Part shown: one piece after another, positions 8,193 through 15,353 of the stretch
How the letters are laid out: every line of letters starts with the position of its first letter
Numbering within the stretch: position 1 is the first letter of the stretch
Assembly: GCA_046541355.1 (NCBI GenBank)
Contig: JBKHDM010000008.1
Span: forward strand, 1-52,242
Length of the DNA: 52,242 nt
Reading direction: 5' to 3'
DNA from: CAYZHV01 sp046541355
GTDB taxonomy: Bacteria > Spirochaetota > Spirochaetia > DSM-27196 > Alkalispirochaetaceae
Notes under the pieces: generated by a model
What the model was told of the DNA's origin: nothing
What the model saw: the letters and a program-made list of their open reading frames with translations, nothing else
Database searches by the model: none
Translations under genes and position numbers: made by a program

Positions 8193-8438
8193 CTACTTGA
8201 TGTTGTACTTCCGCTTGAACCGCTCGACCCGGCCCGCCGTGTCGACGAGCTTCTGCTTACCCGTAAAAAAGGGATGAGAATCAGAAGAGATTTCAACTTC
8301 GAAAACCGGGTACTCCTTACCGTCGTCGAAGGTGACAGTCTGGCTGGTCTGTACGGTTGACTTGGTGAGAAACATCTTGCCGGTGCCGCCGTCGCGGAAT
8401 ACAACCGGTCGGTAATTGGGATGGATATCCTTCTTCAT
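8193..8438 (-). CDS. rpmE2: 50S ribosomal protein L31 type B
   Basis: Ribosomal large-subunit protein of 81 residues. It starts MKKDIHPNYRPVVF and contains TFDDGKEYPVFEVEISSDSHPF, the type B pattern. It has no cysteine, so it is the zinc-free form, often linked to low-zinc physiology in bacteria that carry both forms. The ATG at 8438 is chosen over an in-frame start at 8453 because GGAGG lies 7 bases upstream and the family starts here. It directly follows rho, an arrangement (rho-rpmE) found in many bacteria, and ends just before a strong terminator. Confidence 0.97.
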   Translation of the reverse strand: MKKDIHPNYRPVVFRDGGTGKMFLTKSTVQTSQTVTFDDGKEYPVFEVEISSDSHPFFTGKQKLVDTAGRVERFKRKYNIK

Positions 8439-8452
8439 CAGTTCAACCTCCA

Positions 8453-10009
8453 CTAATCGCCGCTTCCCGTGTTCATCGAACGCAGGAAGGCGACATTATT
8501 CTTGGTTTTCTTCATCCTGTCAATCAGCAGCTCTATGATCTCCACGTCGTCCATCGGGTTGATCACCTTGCGCAGGACCCACATCTTCTGCAGCTCCTCC
8601 TCGGTGAGAAGCAGCTCCTCCCGCCGGGTTCCGGAACGCTTGATGTTGATCGCCGGAAAGAGCCGTCGGTCCGACAGTCGCCGGTCGAGGTTGATTTCCA
8701 TGTTACCGGTTCCCTTGAACTCCTCGAAAATGACCTCGTCCATCCGGCTGCCGGTCTCGATAAGGGCGGTGGCTACGATCGTGAGGCTGCCACCATCCTC
8801 GATATTCCGGGCAGCTCCAAAAAACCGCTTCGGTTTGTGCAGCGCGTTGGAGTCGACACCACCGGAGAGGATCTTGCCGGAGGTGGGAACGGTCTGGTTG
8901 TAGGCTCGGGCGAGACGGGTAATCGAGTCGAGAAGAATGACGACATCCTTCTTGTGCTCAACAAGACGCCGGGACTTCTCGAGCACCATCTCCGCAACCT
9001 GGACATGCCGGGTCGCCTGCTCGTCGAAGGTGGAGGAGATTACCTCGGCATCGACATTTCGCTGCATGTCGGTCACCTCTTCGGGCCGCTCGTCTATGAG
9101 CAGGACGATGAGGTAAACCTCCGGGTGGTTCTCGGTTATCGCGTTGGCGATCTTCTGCAAAAAGATCGTCTTACCGGTTCGCGGCGGGGAGACAATGAGG
9201 CCGCGCTGCCCCTTTCCGATAGGCGAAAAGAGATTGATCATCCGGGTCGCAACATCGCTGTTGCGGCACTCCATGTTGAGCCGCTCATCCGGGTAGAGGG
9301 GAGTCAGGTTGTCGAAGGGAATCCTCGACTGCGCCACCGAAGGGTTGTCGAAGTTTACGCTTTCCACCCTGAGCATGGCAAAAAAGCGCTCTCCCTCCTT
9401 GGGGGGGCGGATCTGTCCGTAGACGGTGTCCCCGGTCTTCAGGTTGAACAGCCGGATCTGGGAGGGGGAAATGTAGATATCGTCGGGGCCGGAAAGGTAG
9501 GAGTTCTGGGGGGAGCGAAGGAAGCCGTATCCGTCGGGAAGGATCTCCAGGGATCCGTAGGCGTATATCGTGCCTCCTTTCTCGGTGTGCGCCTTGAGAA
9601 CCGCGAAGATCACCTCCTGCTTTTTCAGGGAGAGCAGGTTGTCCTGGGCGATTCCGATCCTGGAGGCGAAGCTCCTGAGCTCCTTCATGTTGAGCCGGCT
9701 CAACTCGTTTATGCTCAGGCTCTTGTCGTCCTTCGAGGAGAAATCCTCAAAGGAGGGCGCCTTCTTCTTCGCGTTCCGGGGCGCCTCGTCCTGCTGTTCG
9801 GTCTCGTAGAACCGGCTCTCCTCCTCGTTCGGGAGACCACTTTGGGCGGAACCGTTGTTCTCCTGGTTATCCGAGTCTTTGATCAGGGCAACCTTGACCC
9901 GCTTTCTTCTGGGACTCTTTTTGACCGTCAACTTCTGGTCCTTCTCACCGTTGTCGTCCTGTCTCTCTTCAGACTGTTCCATCTGGTCGGAATCCTTATT
10001 CGACCCCAT
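8453..10009 (-). CDS. rho: Transcription termination factor Rho
   Basis: Hexameric RNA-dependent ATPase that releases transcripts. Residues 1-90 form a charged, low-complexity extension (KKSPRRKRVKVALI, then acidic/Gln-rich), a common addition outside the enterobacteria. Then come the Rho N-terminal helical domain (SINELSRLNMKELRSFA), the RNA-binding cold-shock-like domain (GSLEILPDGYGFLRSP) and the RecA-like motor with Walker A PPRTGKT, LLIDERPEE, LLDSITRLARAYN and the secondary RNA-binding Q and R loops. Walker A has Arg where E. coli has Lys (PPKAGKT). The start is an ATG after GGGGAG. Its own promoter appears to lie about 155 nt upstream, at the end of cinA, leaving a long leader that could carry autoregulation as known for Rho elsewhere. 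Confidence 0.97.
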   Translation of the reverse strand: MGSNKDSDQMEQSEERQDDNGEKDQKLTVKKSPRRKRVKVALIKDSDNQENNGSAQSGLPNEEESRFYETEQQDEAPRNAKKKAPSFEDFSSKDDKSLSINELSRLNMKELRSFASRIGIAQDNLLSLKKQEVIFAVLKAHTEKGGTIYAYGSLEILPDGYGFLRSPQNSYLSGPDDIYISPSQIRLFNLKTGDTVYGQIRPPKEGERFFAMLRVESVNFDNPSVAQSRIPFDNLTPLYPDERLNMECRNSDVATRMINLFSPIGKGQRGLIVSPPRTGKTIFLQKIANAITENHPEVYLIVLLIDERPEEVTDMQRNVDAEVISSTFDEQATRHVQVAEMVLEKSRRLVEHKKDVVILLDSITRLARAYNQTVPTSGKILSGGVDSNALHKPKRFFGAARNIEDGGSLTIVATALIETGSRMDEVIFEEFKGTGNMEINLDRRLSDRRLFPAINIKRSGTRREELLLTEEELQKMWVLRKVINPMDDVEIIELLIDRMKKTKNNVAFLRSMNTGSGD

Positions 10010-10192
10010 AAGTGTCTCCCCTTTTTTGCAGCTTGAGGTGTGTTTTCATTTATTCGGTTGTACGCGCTCCGCCGGCACCCAGGGCGACGCTCTTATCTGT
10101 TATTATTGTAGGGATTTGCAGTCCTGCCTCTGATCGGGTTCGCTCTATGCAGGTATGTCCTAAAGTTTACACACGCCCTAGAGAGCTGTCAA
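10010..10192 (-). promoter_or_regulatory. rho promoter and long leader
   Basis: Minus strand: TTGACA (10187-10192), 17 bp, TAAACT (10164-10169), a good -35 with a fair -10, overlapping the end of cinA. A start near 10157 would give a leader of about 148 nt before rho. The leader holds a CCTGC...GCAGG inverted repeat and A/C-rich unpaired stretches near the start codon (around 10035-10060), which could be a Rho-binding site. No ORF of note lies in it. Confidence 0.5.
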
Positions 10193-10807
10193 GAGTCTCC
10201 CTTCTATTCGCTCGAGTAACTCCGACAGGGAAAGCTGCCCCGGACGCAGAAGCAGAAGAAGCGCCGCCTCGACGCTCTTTGCTCGTACCACCCTCCGGTT
10301 CCCGGAAAAGCGAAACTCGAACAGCTCTACCCTCCCGTCGTTGCACTCGGCGATGTAAACCAAACCCACCGGTTTTTCCGCGCGTCCCCCGCCGGGCCCG
10401 GCGATTCCTGTAATCGCTATCTGCGTCCCCCCGCCAAGGCGCTCCCGGCACCCGGTCACCATCTCCCTGGCGCACTCCGGTGAGACCGCGCCAAAACGCT
10501 CGAGGGTCTCTCTCCTGACCCCGAGGAGCGCCACCTTCATCCCGTAGGAGTAGCTGACCACGCCCCCGAGAAAGACCTCTGAAGCGCCGGGAGGGTTGGT
10601 CAGGGCGTAGCCGAGGGCACCGCCGGTACAGGACTCGGCGCAGGTGATCGTTCGCCCGGCGGACGCGTAACGCTCAAAGACCGCCTCCTCGAGGGTGCGG
10701 GTGGAGGCGACCGCTACCGTGTCATCCGGCTCGCGGAGTTTCGCCGGCATCGCGGTAGAAACAAAGGAGCCGTCCCGGGTTGGCGGAGTGACGAGATAGA
10801 GGGGCAC
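10178..10807 (-). CDS. CinA C-terminal-domain protein, nicotinamide-nucleotide amidohydrolase (PncC-like)
   Basis: Likely hydrolyses NMN to nicotinate mononucleotide plus ammonia in pyridine-nucleotide salvage. The core motifs are TCAESCTGGALG (catalytic Ser region), VVSYSYGMKVALLGV, VSPECAREMVTG and AITGIAGPGGG. The N-terminal MoCF-like domain of full CinA is absent, so this is the stand-alone PncC form. The GTG at 10807, 2 nt after the bactofilin stop, is chosen; an ATG at 10750 is an alternative, and either leaves the domain whole. A stretch of about 40 residues before the domain is not recognised. It is last in the rpsT-to-cinA operon and overlaps the rho promoter. Confidence 0.88.
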   Translation of the reverse strand: MPLYLVTPPTRDGSFVSTAMPAKLREPDDTVAVASTRTLEEAVFERYASAGRTITCAESCTGGALGYALTNPPGASEVFLGGVVSYSYGMKVALLGVRRETLERFGAVSPECAREMVTGCRERLGGGTQIAITGIAGPGGGRAEKPVGLVYIAECNDGRVELFEFRFSGNRRVVRAKSVEAALLLLLRPGQLSLSELLERIEGRLLTAL

Positions 10808-10809
10808 AA

Positions 10810-11229
10810 CTAATCGACGGCGGAACGGACCTCTTCTCGCAGCTTTTCGAGGGGAGCTGCAAAGATATCCACGGAGGAGGAGTTTCGTATCATCTCGCAC
10901 TTGCCCTCGAAGACGACGCCGTCGGCGATCCGCACCCGTCCGGCCCGAACGTTTCCGTAGAGTTTACAGCTCGGAAGCATCTCGATCTCCTGCCGGGCGA
11001 CCACATTGCCGTGGACCGTTCCACCGACGATGATGTGGTCCGCCTGGATATCCGCGCGAACCGTCGCTCCCTCCTCCACAAAGAGAAAACCCGTCGCCTC
11101 GATCTCCCCCTCGTAATGACCACCGATGCGCACCGACTCCTTGAAACGGAGCTTACCCTTGAGGAACGTTTCGGGACCGAGACGGGAGTGACATTCGGGG
11201 ACAGCGTTGAAATCGGTGTGCTGAGCCAT
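10810..11229 (-). CDS. Bactofilin (copy 1)
   Basis: Cytoskeletal beta-helix protein that polymerises into filaments, often at sites of cell-wall remodelling. The 139 residues include a central domain of repeating short strands with Gly and Val/Ile spacing (VRIGGHYEGEIEATGFLF, VGGTVHGNV, LYGNVRAGRVRI), typical of the bactofilin (DUF583) fold. Short unstructured ends flank the domain, with an unusual C-terminal helix-like tail (APLEKLREEVRSAVD). It lies between the TPR stub (13 nt gap) and cinA. Unlike copy 2 it has no adjacent M23 peptidase. Confidence 0.92.
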   Translation of the reverse strand: MAQHTDFNAVPECHSRLGPETFLKGKLRFKESVRIGGHYEGEIEATGFLFVEEGATVRADIQADHIIVGGTVHGNVVARQEIEMLPSCKLYGNVRAGRVRIADGVVFEGKCEMIRNSSSVDIFAAPLEKLREEVRSAVD

Positions 11230-11242
11230 TAGCGTCGTTATC

Positions 11243-11464
11243 CTACTTTGTGGTCATCACGAACACGCCGTCCCAGTCCTCCGGCGGCGGGTTCTCGATG
11301 TAGTGCTTGCACCGGGCGTAGTAGACCTTCGAGGGGCCGTCGTCGGGGTCAACCTTGAGGGCCTCGGCAAAGTAGTCCCGGGCCTGCTCAAACTCCATCA
11401 GCTTGTAGAGTTTCCTCCCCTTGCCGAACAGCTCGAGCACCTGAGCCTTTTCCTCGGTGATCAT
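11243..11464 (-). CDS. Small TPR protein resembling the C-terminal tail of adenylate/guanylate cyclases
   Basis: 73-residue protein containing one TPR-like hairpin (MEFEQARDYFAEALKVDPDDGPSKVYYARCKHYI) and ending EDWDGVFVMTTK. From family knowledge, that Pro-Pro-x-x-Trp-Asp-Gly-Val ending is common at the C-terminus of bacterial class III cyclases with a trailing TPR, but no cyclase catalytic domain is present in the window. Its ATG overlaps the response-regulator stop by 4 nt (ATGA), so the two are translationally coupled and may act together. It could be a detached cyclase tail or a partner-binding module. Confidence 0.75.
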   Translation of the reverse strand: MITEEKAQVLELFGKGRKLYKLMEFEQARDYFAEALKVDPDDGPSKVYYARCKHYIENPPPEDWDGVFVMTTK

Positions 11465-12210
11465 CCCTTTCGTACCTCGTCAATGGTTTCAATGCTATCA
11501 CGGAAGCGGCGAAAATGCTCCTGGTACTTCTGTTCCAGGTCTCCCACCGTTACCTCCTGCGCCTTGATCTCGTCTCCCTTGCCCCGAAGCTCTTCCACCT
11601 CCTCCTCGAGGGCGGAAAGGGAGGCGAGGGTCCGCTCAGCCTCGGTCTTGGCCATCTCGACAAAGGCGTCGACGGTTGATGGGTCCCCGGAATCGAGGTT
11701 CTGCGCCTGCTCGAGGAGCGTGGTTATAGGACCCTTCACGTGCTCGGTAAAGTAGAGGAGCGACTTGTTGAGAGACTCGACAACCGCGAGGCGGCGCTCT
11801 CGATGCACAACCTGCTGGGCCACCTCCCGGTGGCGGAGGACCGCCTTGATCCGGGCGAGAACCTCGGAAAAGTTGAAGGGCTTGGTGATGTAGTCTTCCA
11901 CCCCGAGTTCGAAGCCCTCGATCTTGTCCTGGACTTCGTCCATGGCGGAGAACATTATCACCGGCGTATCCCTCACTTCGGCGTACGCCTCATCCTGCTT
12001 GATCCGGCGGGTAACCTCCCAGCCGGAGAACTTCGGCATGATGTTGTCGAGTATGATCAGGTCCGGCTTCTCCTCCGGAATCACGTCGAGGGCCTGCTCG
12101 CCGTCCCGGGCGGTAAGCACCCGAAATCCGAGGCGTGTGAGCATCACATCAAAGAAGTTTCGGTTTATCTCTTCGTCGTCTACGATCAGTATCGTCGGTT
12201 TGGTCTCCAT
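11461..12210 (-). CDS. Response regulator receiver protein with coiled-coil C-terminus
   Basis: 249-residue cytoplasmic protein. Residues 1-125 are a complete receiver domain: ILIVDDEE (acidic pair Asp11/Asp12), phosphoacceptor Asp55 in LIILDNIMP, Ser88 in IMFSAMD and Lys110 in YITKPF. The remaining 120 residues are predicted helical and coiled-coil (AEVAKTEAER-like heptads), with no DNA-binding, cyclase or EAL/GGDEF output domain. The start is an ATG after AAGGAC; the open frame upstream runs into lnt and is not family-like. No histidine kinase is adjacent. Output is probably by protein-protein contact, perhaps with the small TPR protein fused to its stop codon. Confidence 0.9.
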   Translation of the reverse strand: METKPTILIVDDEEINRNFFDVMLTRLGFRVLTARDGEQALDVIPEEKPDLIILDNIMPKFSGWEVTRRIKQDEAYAEVRDTPVIMFSAMDEVQDKIEGFELGVEDYITKPFNFSEVLARIKAVLRHREVAQQVVHRERRLAVVESLNKSLLYFTEHVKGPITTLLEQAQNLDSGDPSTVDAFVEMAKTEAERTLASLSALEEEVEELRGKGDEIKAQEVTVGDLEQKYQEHFRRFRDSIETIDEVRKG

Positions 12211-12253
12211 AAGCGCTGTCCTTTTCCCATTGTCCCGTGACAACGGGGTGGTG

Positions 12254-13888
12254 TCAATGATACCTCCGTCCCAGGAGGGCGACAACGGAGCCGTAGATGA
12301 GCAGTCCCGCGGCGGCGAACAGATGGAGGTAGGCGAAATAGTCTCCAAAGCGGGTGTAGATCGTGGTGCGATCGGTAAAGACCGGGACGGTGTCCACCAT
12401 GTACGCTTCGACAAAGGCGGGCAGCATCGCCCTGATCCGTCCGTTGGGGTCGATCGTGGTGGTCATCCCGCCGTTGGTGCTGCGTACCACGGTGCGTCGG
12501 TTTTCCACGGCCCGAAAGACCGCCATCCCCATGTGCTGCATCGCCGAGGGGACCGAGTAAGCCCAGGAGTCGTTGGTCAGGTTGACGATTACCTCGGCAC
12601 CCCGGTTGACGAACCCTCGGGAGAGGTAGCCAAAGGTATCCTCAAAGCAGATCGGTGTAGAAAAACGCACCCCCCCGGCCTCGAAGACCGTCCACTCCTC
12701 TCCCTCCCGCCAGAAGGTAGTGTTGTTTTCCACAAGGAGCTGGTGGAGCCAGGGGAACTGCCTTTCGTAGGGGAAGTGCTCGGTAAAGGGGACGAGGTGG
12801 ATCTTCCGGTAGGGCTCGGAGAACTCCTGGTCGTCGTGGACCAGGACCGCGTTGTAGTCGACCCGTTCAAACTCCCCCTCCTCGTTTCGAACCAGCTGTC
12901 CGTCGCCGTTTCCAACCACCACAGGGACATCGATCCCGGCGAGATAGTCGGTGAGGCGGCGGACGAGCTCGTAGGTCTCCTGGTCTTCCCGGTATCGGGT
13001 ATGAAAGTCTATGGCCGGGACAAAGCTCGTTTCGGACCAGACCACGATATCCGGCTCCTCCTCGAGGGCGAGATCGCTCTGGCGGATCAGGGCGTCGAGG
13101 GACGCCTCGTAGGCGCGGAACCCGCCGACCCAGGGGTCGACGTTCTGCTGCACCATCGCCACCTTCCACTGTCGGGTACCGGAGAGGTCCACCGGGGCGA
13201 GAAAGCCGTAGACGAGGGAGGCGATAATAAGGACGAGGTAAACGAGGGGAAACCGGCGGTGATCCTTGAAAAACCCGCGCAGCCCCGGAAGCCCCCCTGC
13301 AAGCCCCTGGCCGAGATAGAGGGAGGGCAGTATCACCAGGAGGGAGACAATCCAGACGCCGCCGAAGTCGGCTATCTGGATCAGGGGTGTGACCCGGTAC
13401 TGGGAGTAGCCGATAATGCCGTAGGCGTAACCGAGATACCCCTTTGTCCTGAGCAACTCGTAGGCGATCCATATCGCCGCCTGAACAAGGTAGGCGTTAC
13501 GGGGAAAAAGGAGGGTTGCCAGTTTCAGGATCGGAAAGAGAACAAAAAAGTAGCCGGCGTAGATCACCGGGACGATAAAGATCGCCAGGGGGTGAAAGTT
13601 GGCAAGCCAGTAGTTGAAGACGGCGTAGGTGACAAACCCGTAGAAGATCCCATAGAACCAGATCCCTATCCATCCGGAGCGCCGGATCACCGGGACCACC
13701 GGGATCAGGGCGAGAAAGCCGAGGGGCGCGAGCCCGTCCACAAAGAGAGGGTTGGGAAACGCGCCGGCAAAGAGGAGCGCTCCGAGGGAGAGGAGGGCGA
13801 GGTTGACGCCGACGCCCCGTACGCTCGCGGCGAGGGGCAGGCGGTCGAGACTCGGCTGATCAGTGGATCTGGGAACCCCGTTTTTCAC
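12254..13888 (-). CDS. lnt: Apolipoprotein N-acyltransferase (copy 2)
   Basis: Second full-length Lnt, 544 residues, inner membrane. Several transmembrane helices lie in residues 30-240 and one at the C-terminus, with the nitrilase-like domain between. The triad is intact: Glu in WSETSF, Lys in YRKIHLVPFTEHFP, Cys in PICFED, then NLTNDSW and STNGG. It starts with a GTG one base after the HU stop, which implies coupling; no better Shine-Dalgarno start was found. It is clearly diverged from copy 1 at the sequence level while sharing all motifs, so the two may differ in substrate or acyl donor. It precedes the response regulator by 43 nt in the same operon. Confidence 0.94.
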   Translation of the reverse strand: MKNGVPRSTDQPSLDRLPLAASVRGVGVNLALLSLGALLFAGAFPNPLFVDGLAPLGFLALIPVVPVIRRSGWIGIWFYGIFYGFVTYAVFNYWLANFHPLAIFIVPVIYAGYFFVLFPILKLATLLFPRNAYLVQAAIWIAYELLRTKGYLGYAYGIIGYSQYRVTPLIQIADFGGVWIVSLLVILPSLYLGQGLAGGLPGLRGFFKDHRRFPLVYLVLIIASLVYGFLAPVDLSGTRQWKVAMVQQNVDPWVGGFRAYEASLDALIRQSDLALEEEPDIVVWSETSFVPAIDFHTRYREDQETYELVRRLTDYLAGIDVPVVVGNGDGQLVRNEEGEFERVDYNAVLVHDDQEFSEPYRKIHLVPFTEHFPYERQFPWLHQLLVENNTTFWREGEEWTVFEAGGVRFSTPICFEDTFGYLSRGFVNRGAEVIVNLTNDSWAYSVPSAMQHMGMAVFRAVENRRTVVRSTNGGMTTTIDPNGRIRAMLPAFVEAYMVDTVPVFTDRTTIYTRFGDYFAYLHLFAAAGLLIYGSVVALLGRRYH

Positions 13889-13889
13889 G

Positions 13890-14192
13890 CTACTGCCGGA
13901 GAGACCAGGACGCTTCCTTGAGTTCCTTACCCGGCCGAAAGACTACAACACCGTGATTGCGCACCTGAACGGTCTCACCGGTCTTCGGGTTACGCGCCCG
14001 CTCCCGCCCTTTCCTGGTACGAACCTCAAAGGTACCGAAACCGCGGAACTCAACGACCTTGTCTTCGAGAAGCGCGCCCTTCACCTCGTTGAAGAACTGA
14101 TCGATGATGTAGTGAATGTCCTTCTTACTGACTTCCACCTCTGCGCTGATGCTCTCAACGATTTGTGCCTTCGTCAGCTTTGGAGCGCTCAC
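13890..14192 (-). CDS. HU/IHF family DNA-binding protein
   Basis: Nucleoid-associated, DNA-bending dimer subunit. 100 residues: TKAQIVESISAEVEVSKKDI (helical body), VVEFRGFGTFEVRTRKGRERARNPKTGE (the DNA-binding beta-arm with the Arg-Asn-Pro tip) and VVVFRPGKELKE. The GTG start follows a G-rich Shine-Dalgarno-like stretch. It lies 17 nt after rpsT and one base before lnt copy 2. Whether it is HU or IHF-like cannot be settled by reading. Confidence 0.96.
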   Translation of the reverse strand: MSAPKLTKAQIVESISAEVEVSKKDIHYIIDQFFNEVKGALLEDKVVEFRGFGTFEVRTRKGRERARNPKTGETVQVRNHGVVVFRPGKELKEASWSLRQ

Positions 14193-14209
14193 GGTACCCC
14201 CCGATTCTA

Positions 14210-14470
14210 CTAAAGCTGCTGGAGATGCTTGCTGAGGCGCGACTTGGTTCGGGCGGCGGTGTTCTTGTGGTAGACACCTTTACCCGCGGCGGTGTCAATG
14301 AGCTTTGTTACGGCCTTGAACTGGAGTTCCGCCTCGCTCTTGTCGTTAGCCGCAACGGCCTCCCGGAACTTCCTGATCGTAGTGCGCACGCGACTGCGAA
14401 CAGCCTTGTTCCTGAGCCGGCGCTTCTCGGACTGTCGGTACCGCTTGGCGGCGGATCCTTTTTCTATCAA
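14210..14470 (-). CDS. rpsT: 30S ribosomal protein S20
   Basis: Primary 16S rRNA-binding small-subunit protein, 86 residues. The family core is SAAKRYRQSEKRRLRNKAVRS, then VTKLIDTAAGKGVYHKNTAARTKSRL. The start is a TTG at 14470 with AAGGAG eight bases upstream; no ATG or GTG fits the family N-terminus. E. coli rpsT is known to use the same rare start codon (UUG) in connection with autoregulation. It is first in the operon with HU, lnt, the regulator, the TPR stub, bactofilin and cinA. A good promoter lies at 14509-14537. Confidence 0.97.
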   Translation of the reverse strand: MIEKGSAAKRYRQSEKRRLRNKAVRSRVRTTIRKFREAVAANDKSEAELQFKAVTKLIDTAAGKGVYHKNTAARTKSRLSKHLQQL

Positions 14471-14480
14471 CGGTAATGCT

Positions 14481-14537
14481 CCTTGTTGCTCTTTGATAGC
14501 AAGGCCGAAAGCTACCAGATATGTCTTTTCATGTCAA
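14481..14537 (-). promoter_or_regulatory. rpsT promoter and short leader hairpin
   Basis: Minus strand: TTGACA (14532-14537), 17 bp, TAGCTT (14509-14514). The predicted leader of about 32 nt contains CCTTG (14500-14504) that can pair with CAAGG (14481-14485), also extendable through TTGCT/AGCAA. The downstream arm overlaps the AAGGAG ribosome-binding site, so the hairpin could mask it. Confidence 0.55.
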
Positions 14538-14606
14538 CGGCTTACAGTAACCACCGCCTCCGGGGCTTCTCATAAAGCCGCGGGTGGAGTATTTTTACCA
14601 CCATTC

Positions 14607-15350
14607 ATGTTAGCCCGTCTCGTAATCGTGATCGTCCTCGGGCAGCTCCTCTACTGGGATCTGCTCATGAAGGCAACAATACTGTTCTCCTACGACGCGG
14701 CGAGACGCTACGTCGACCGGAGGGTGAGCTTCTGGGCGGCAAAGCTCTTCGGCTTCGCCCACGCCGCGGTGGGCCTGAAACTGCGACGCGTCGAGACCGA
14801 CCTCTCTCTGCCGGTCCGGTTCATCCTCATCGCCAACCACCAGAGCCTCGCTGATATCGCCGCCCTGATGGCAACCTTTCCGGGGTCGAAGCTCCGGTTC
14901 GTAGCGAAGCGGGAGTTACGTCACGGGTTTCCCGCGGTCTCCCAGGTGCTCAGAATTCAACGTCACGCTCTCATAGATCGCCACGGGAAGTTCCATGAGA
15001 CGATGCAGGAGATCGAGCTCCTCGGATTGAGAAGTCGCCGAAAGGGGTGGTGTCCGGTTATCTTTCCCGAGGGGACGCGCTCCCGGGACGGGAGGGTCCA
15101 CACGTTTCACGCCGGGGCGGTCCGCCGCCTCGCCGAGGCGACACGCTTTCCCCTGGTCGCGGTAGCGATCGACGGCGGCGAGCGGGTCGTCCGCCTCTCA
15201 GATTTTTTCGGGAAGCGGGACCTCGGCTACTTCAGGGTGCGGCCGGTGGGAGTCTACCCGGTGGCCGAGACAAAGCAGCAACTCAAGGATCAGCTCGCCG
15301 ACGCCCAGGATCGTATCACCCGGCAGGTCGAAGCGTGGCAAGGCAGGTAA
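14607..15350 (+). CDS. plsC: 1-acyl-sn-glycerol-3-phosphate acyltransferase (PlsC family)
   Basis: Membrane-bound acyltransferase that converts lysophosphatidate to phosphatidate in phospholipid synthesis. The 247-residue product has an N-terminal hydrophobic segment (residues 1-20), the catalytic NHQSLAD (His-x4-Asp) and the substrate-binding FPEGTRSRDG, with FHAGAVRRL between. The ATG at 14607 is chosen; the open frame upstream overlaps rpsT on the other strand and is not family-like. There is no strong Shine-Dalgarno next to it. It lies 3 nt before the first ABC exporter gene, so the three plus-strand genes probably form one operon. Confidence 0.9.
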   Translation: MLARLVIVIVLGQLLYWDLLMKATILFSYDAARRYVDRRVSFWAAKLFGFAHAAVGLKLRRVETDLSLPVRFILIANHQSLADIAALMATFPGSKLRFVAKRELRHGFPAVSQVLRIQRHALIDRHGKFHETMQEIELLGLRSRRKGWCPVIFPEGTRSRDGRVHTFHAGAVRRLAEATRFPLVAVAIDGGERVVRLSDFFGKRDLGYFRVRPVGVYPVAETKQQLKDQLADAQDRITRQVEAWQGR

Positions 15351-15353
15351 CAG

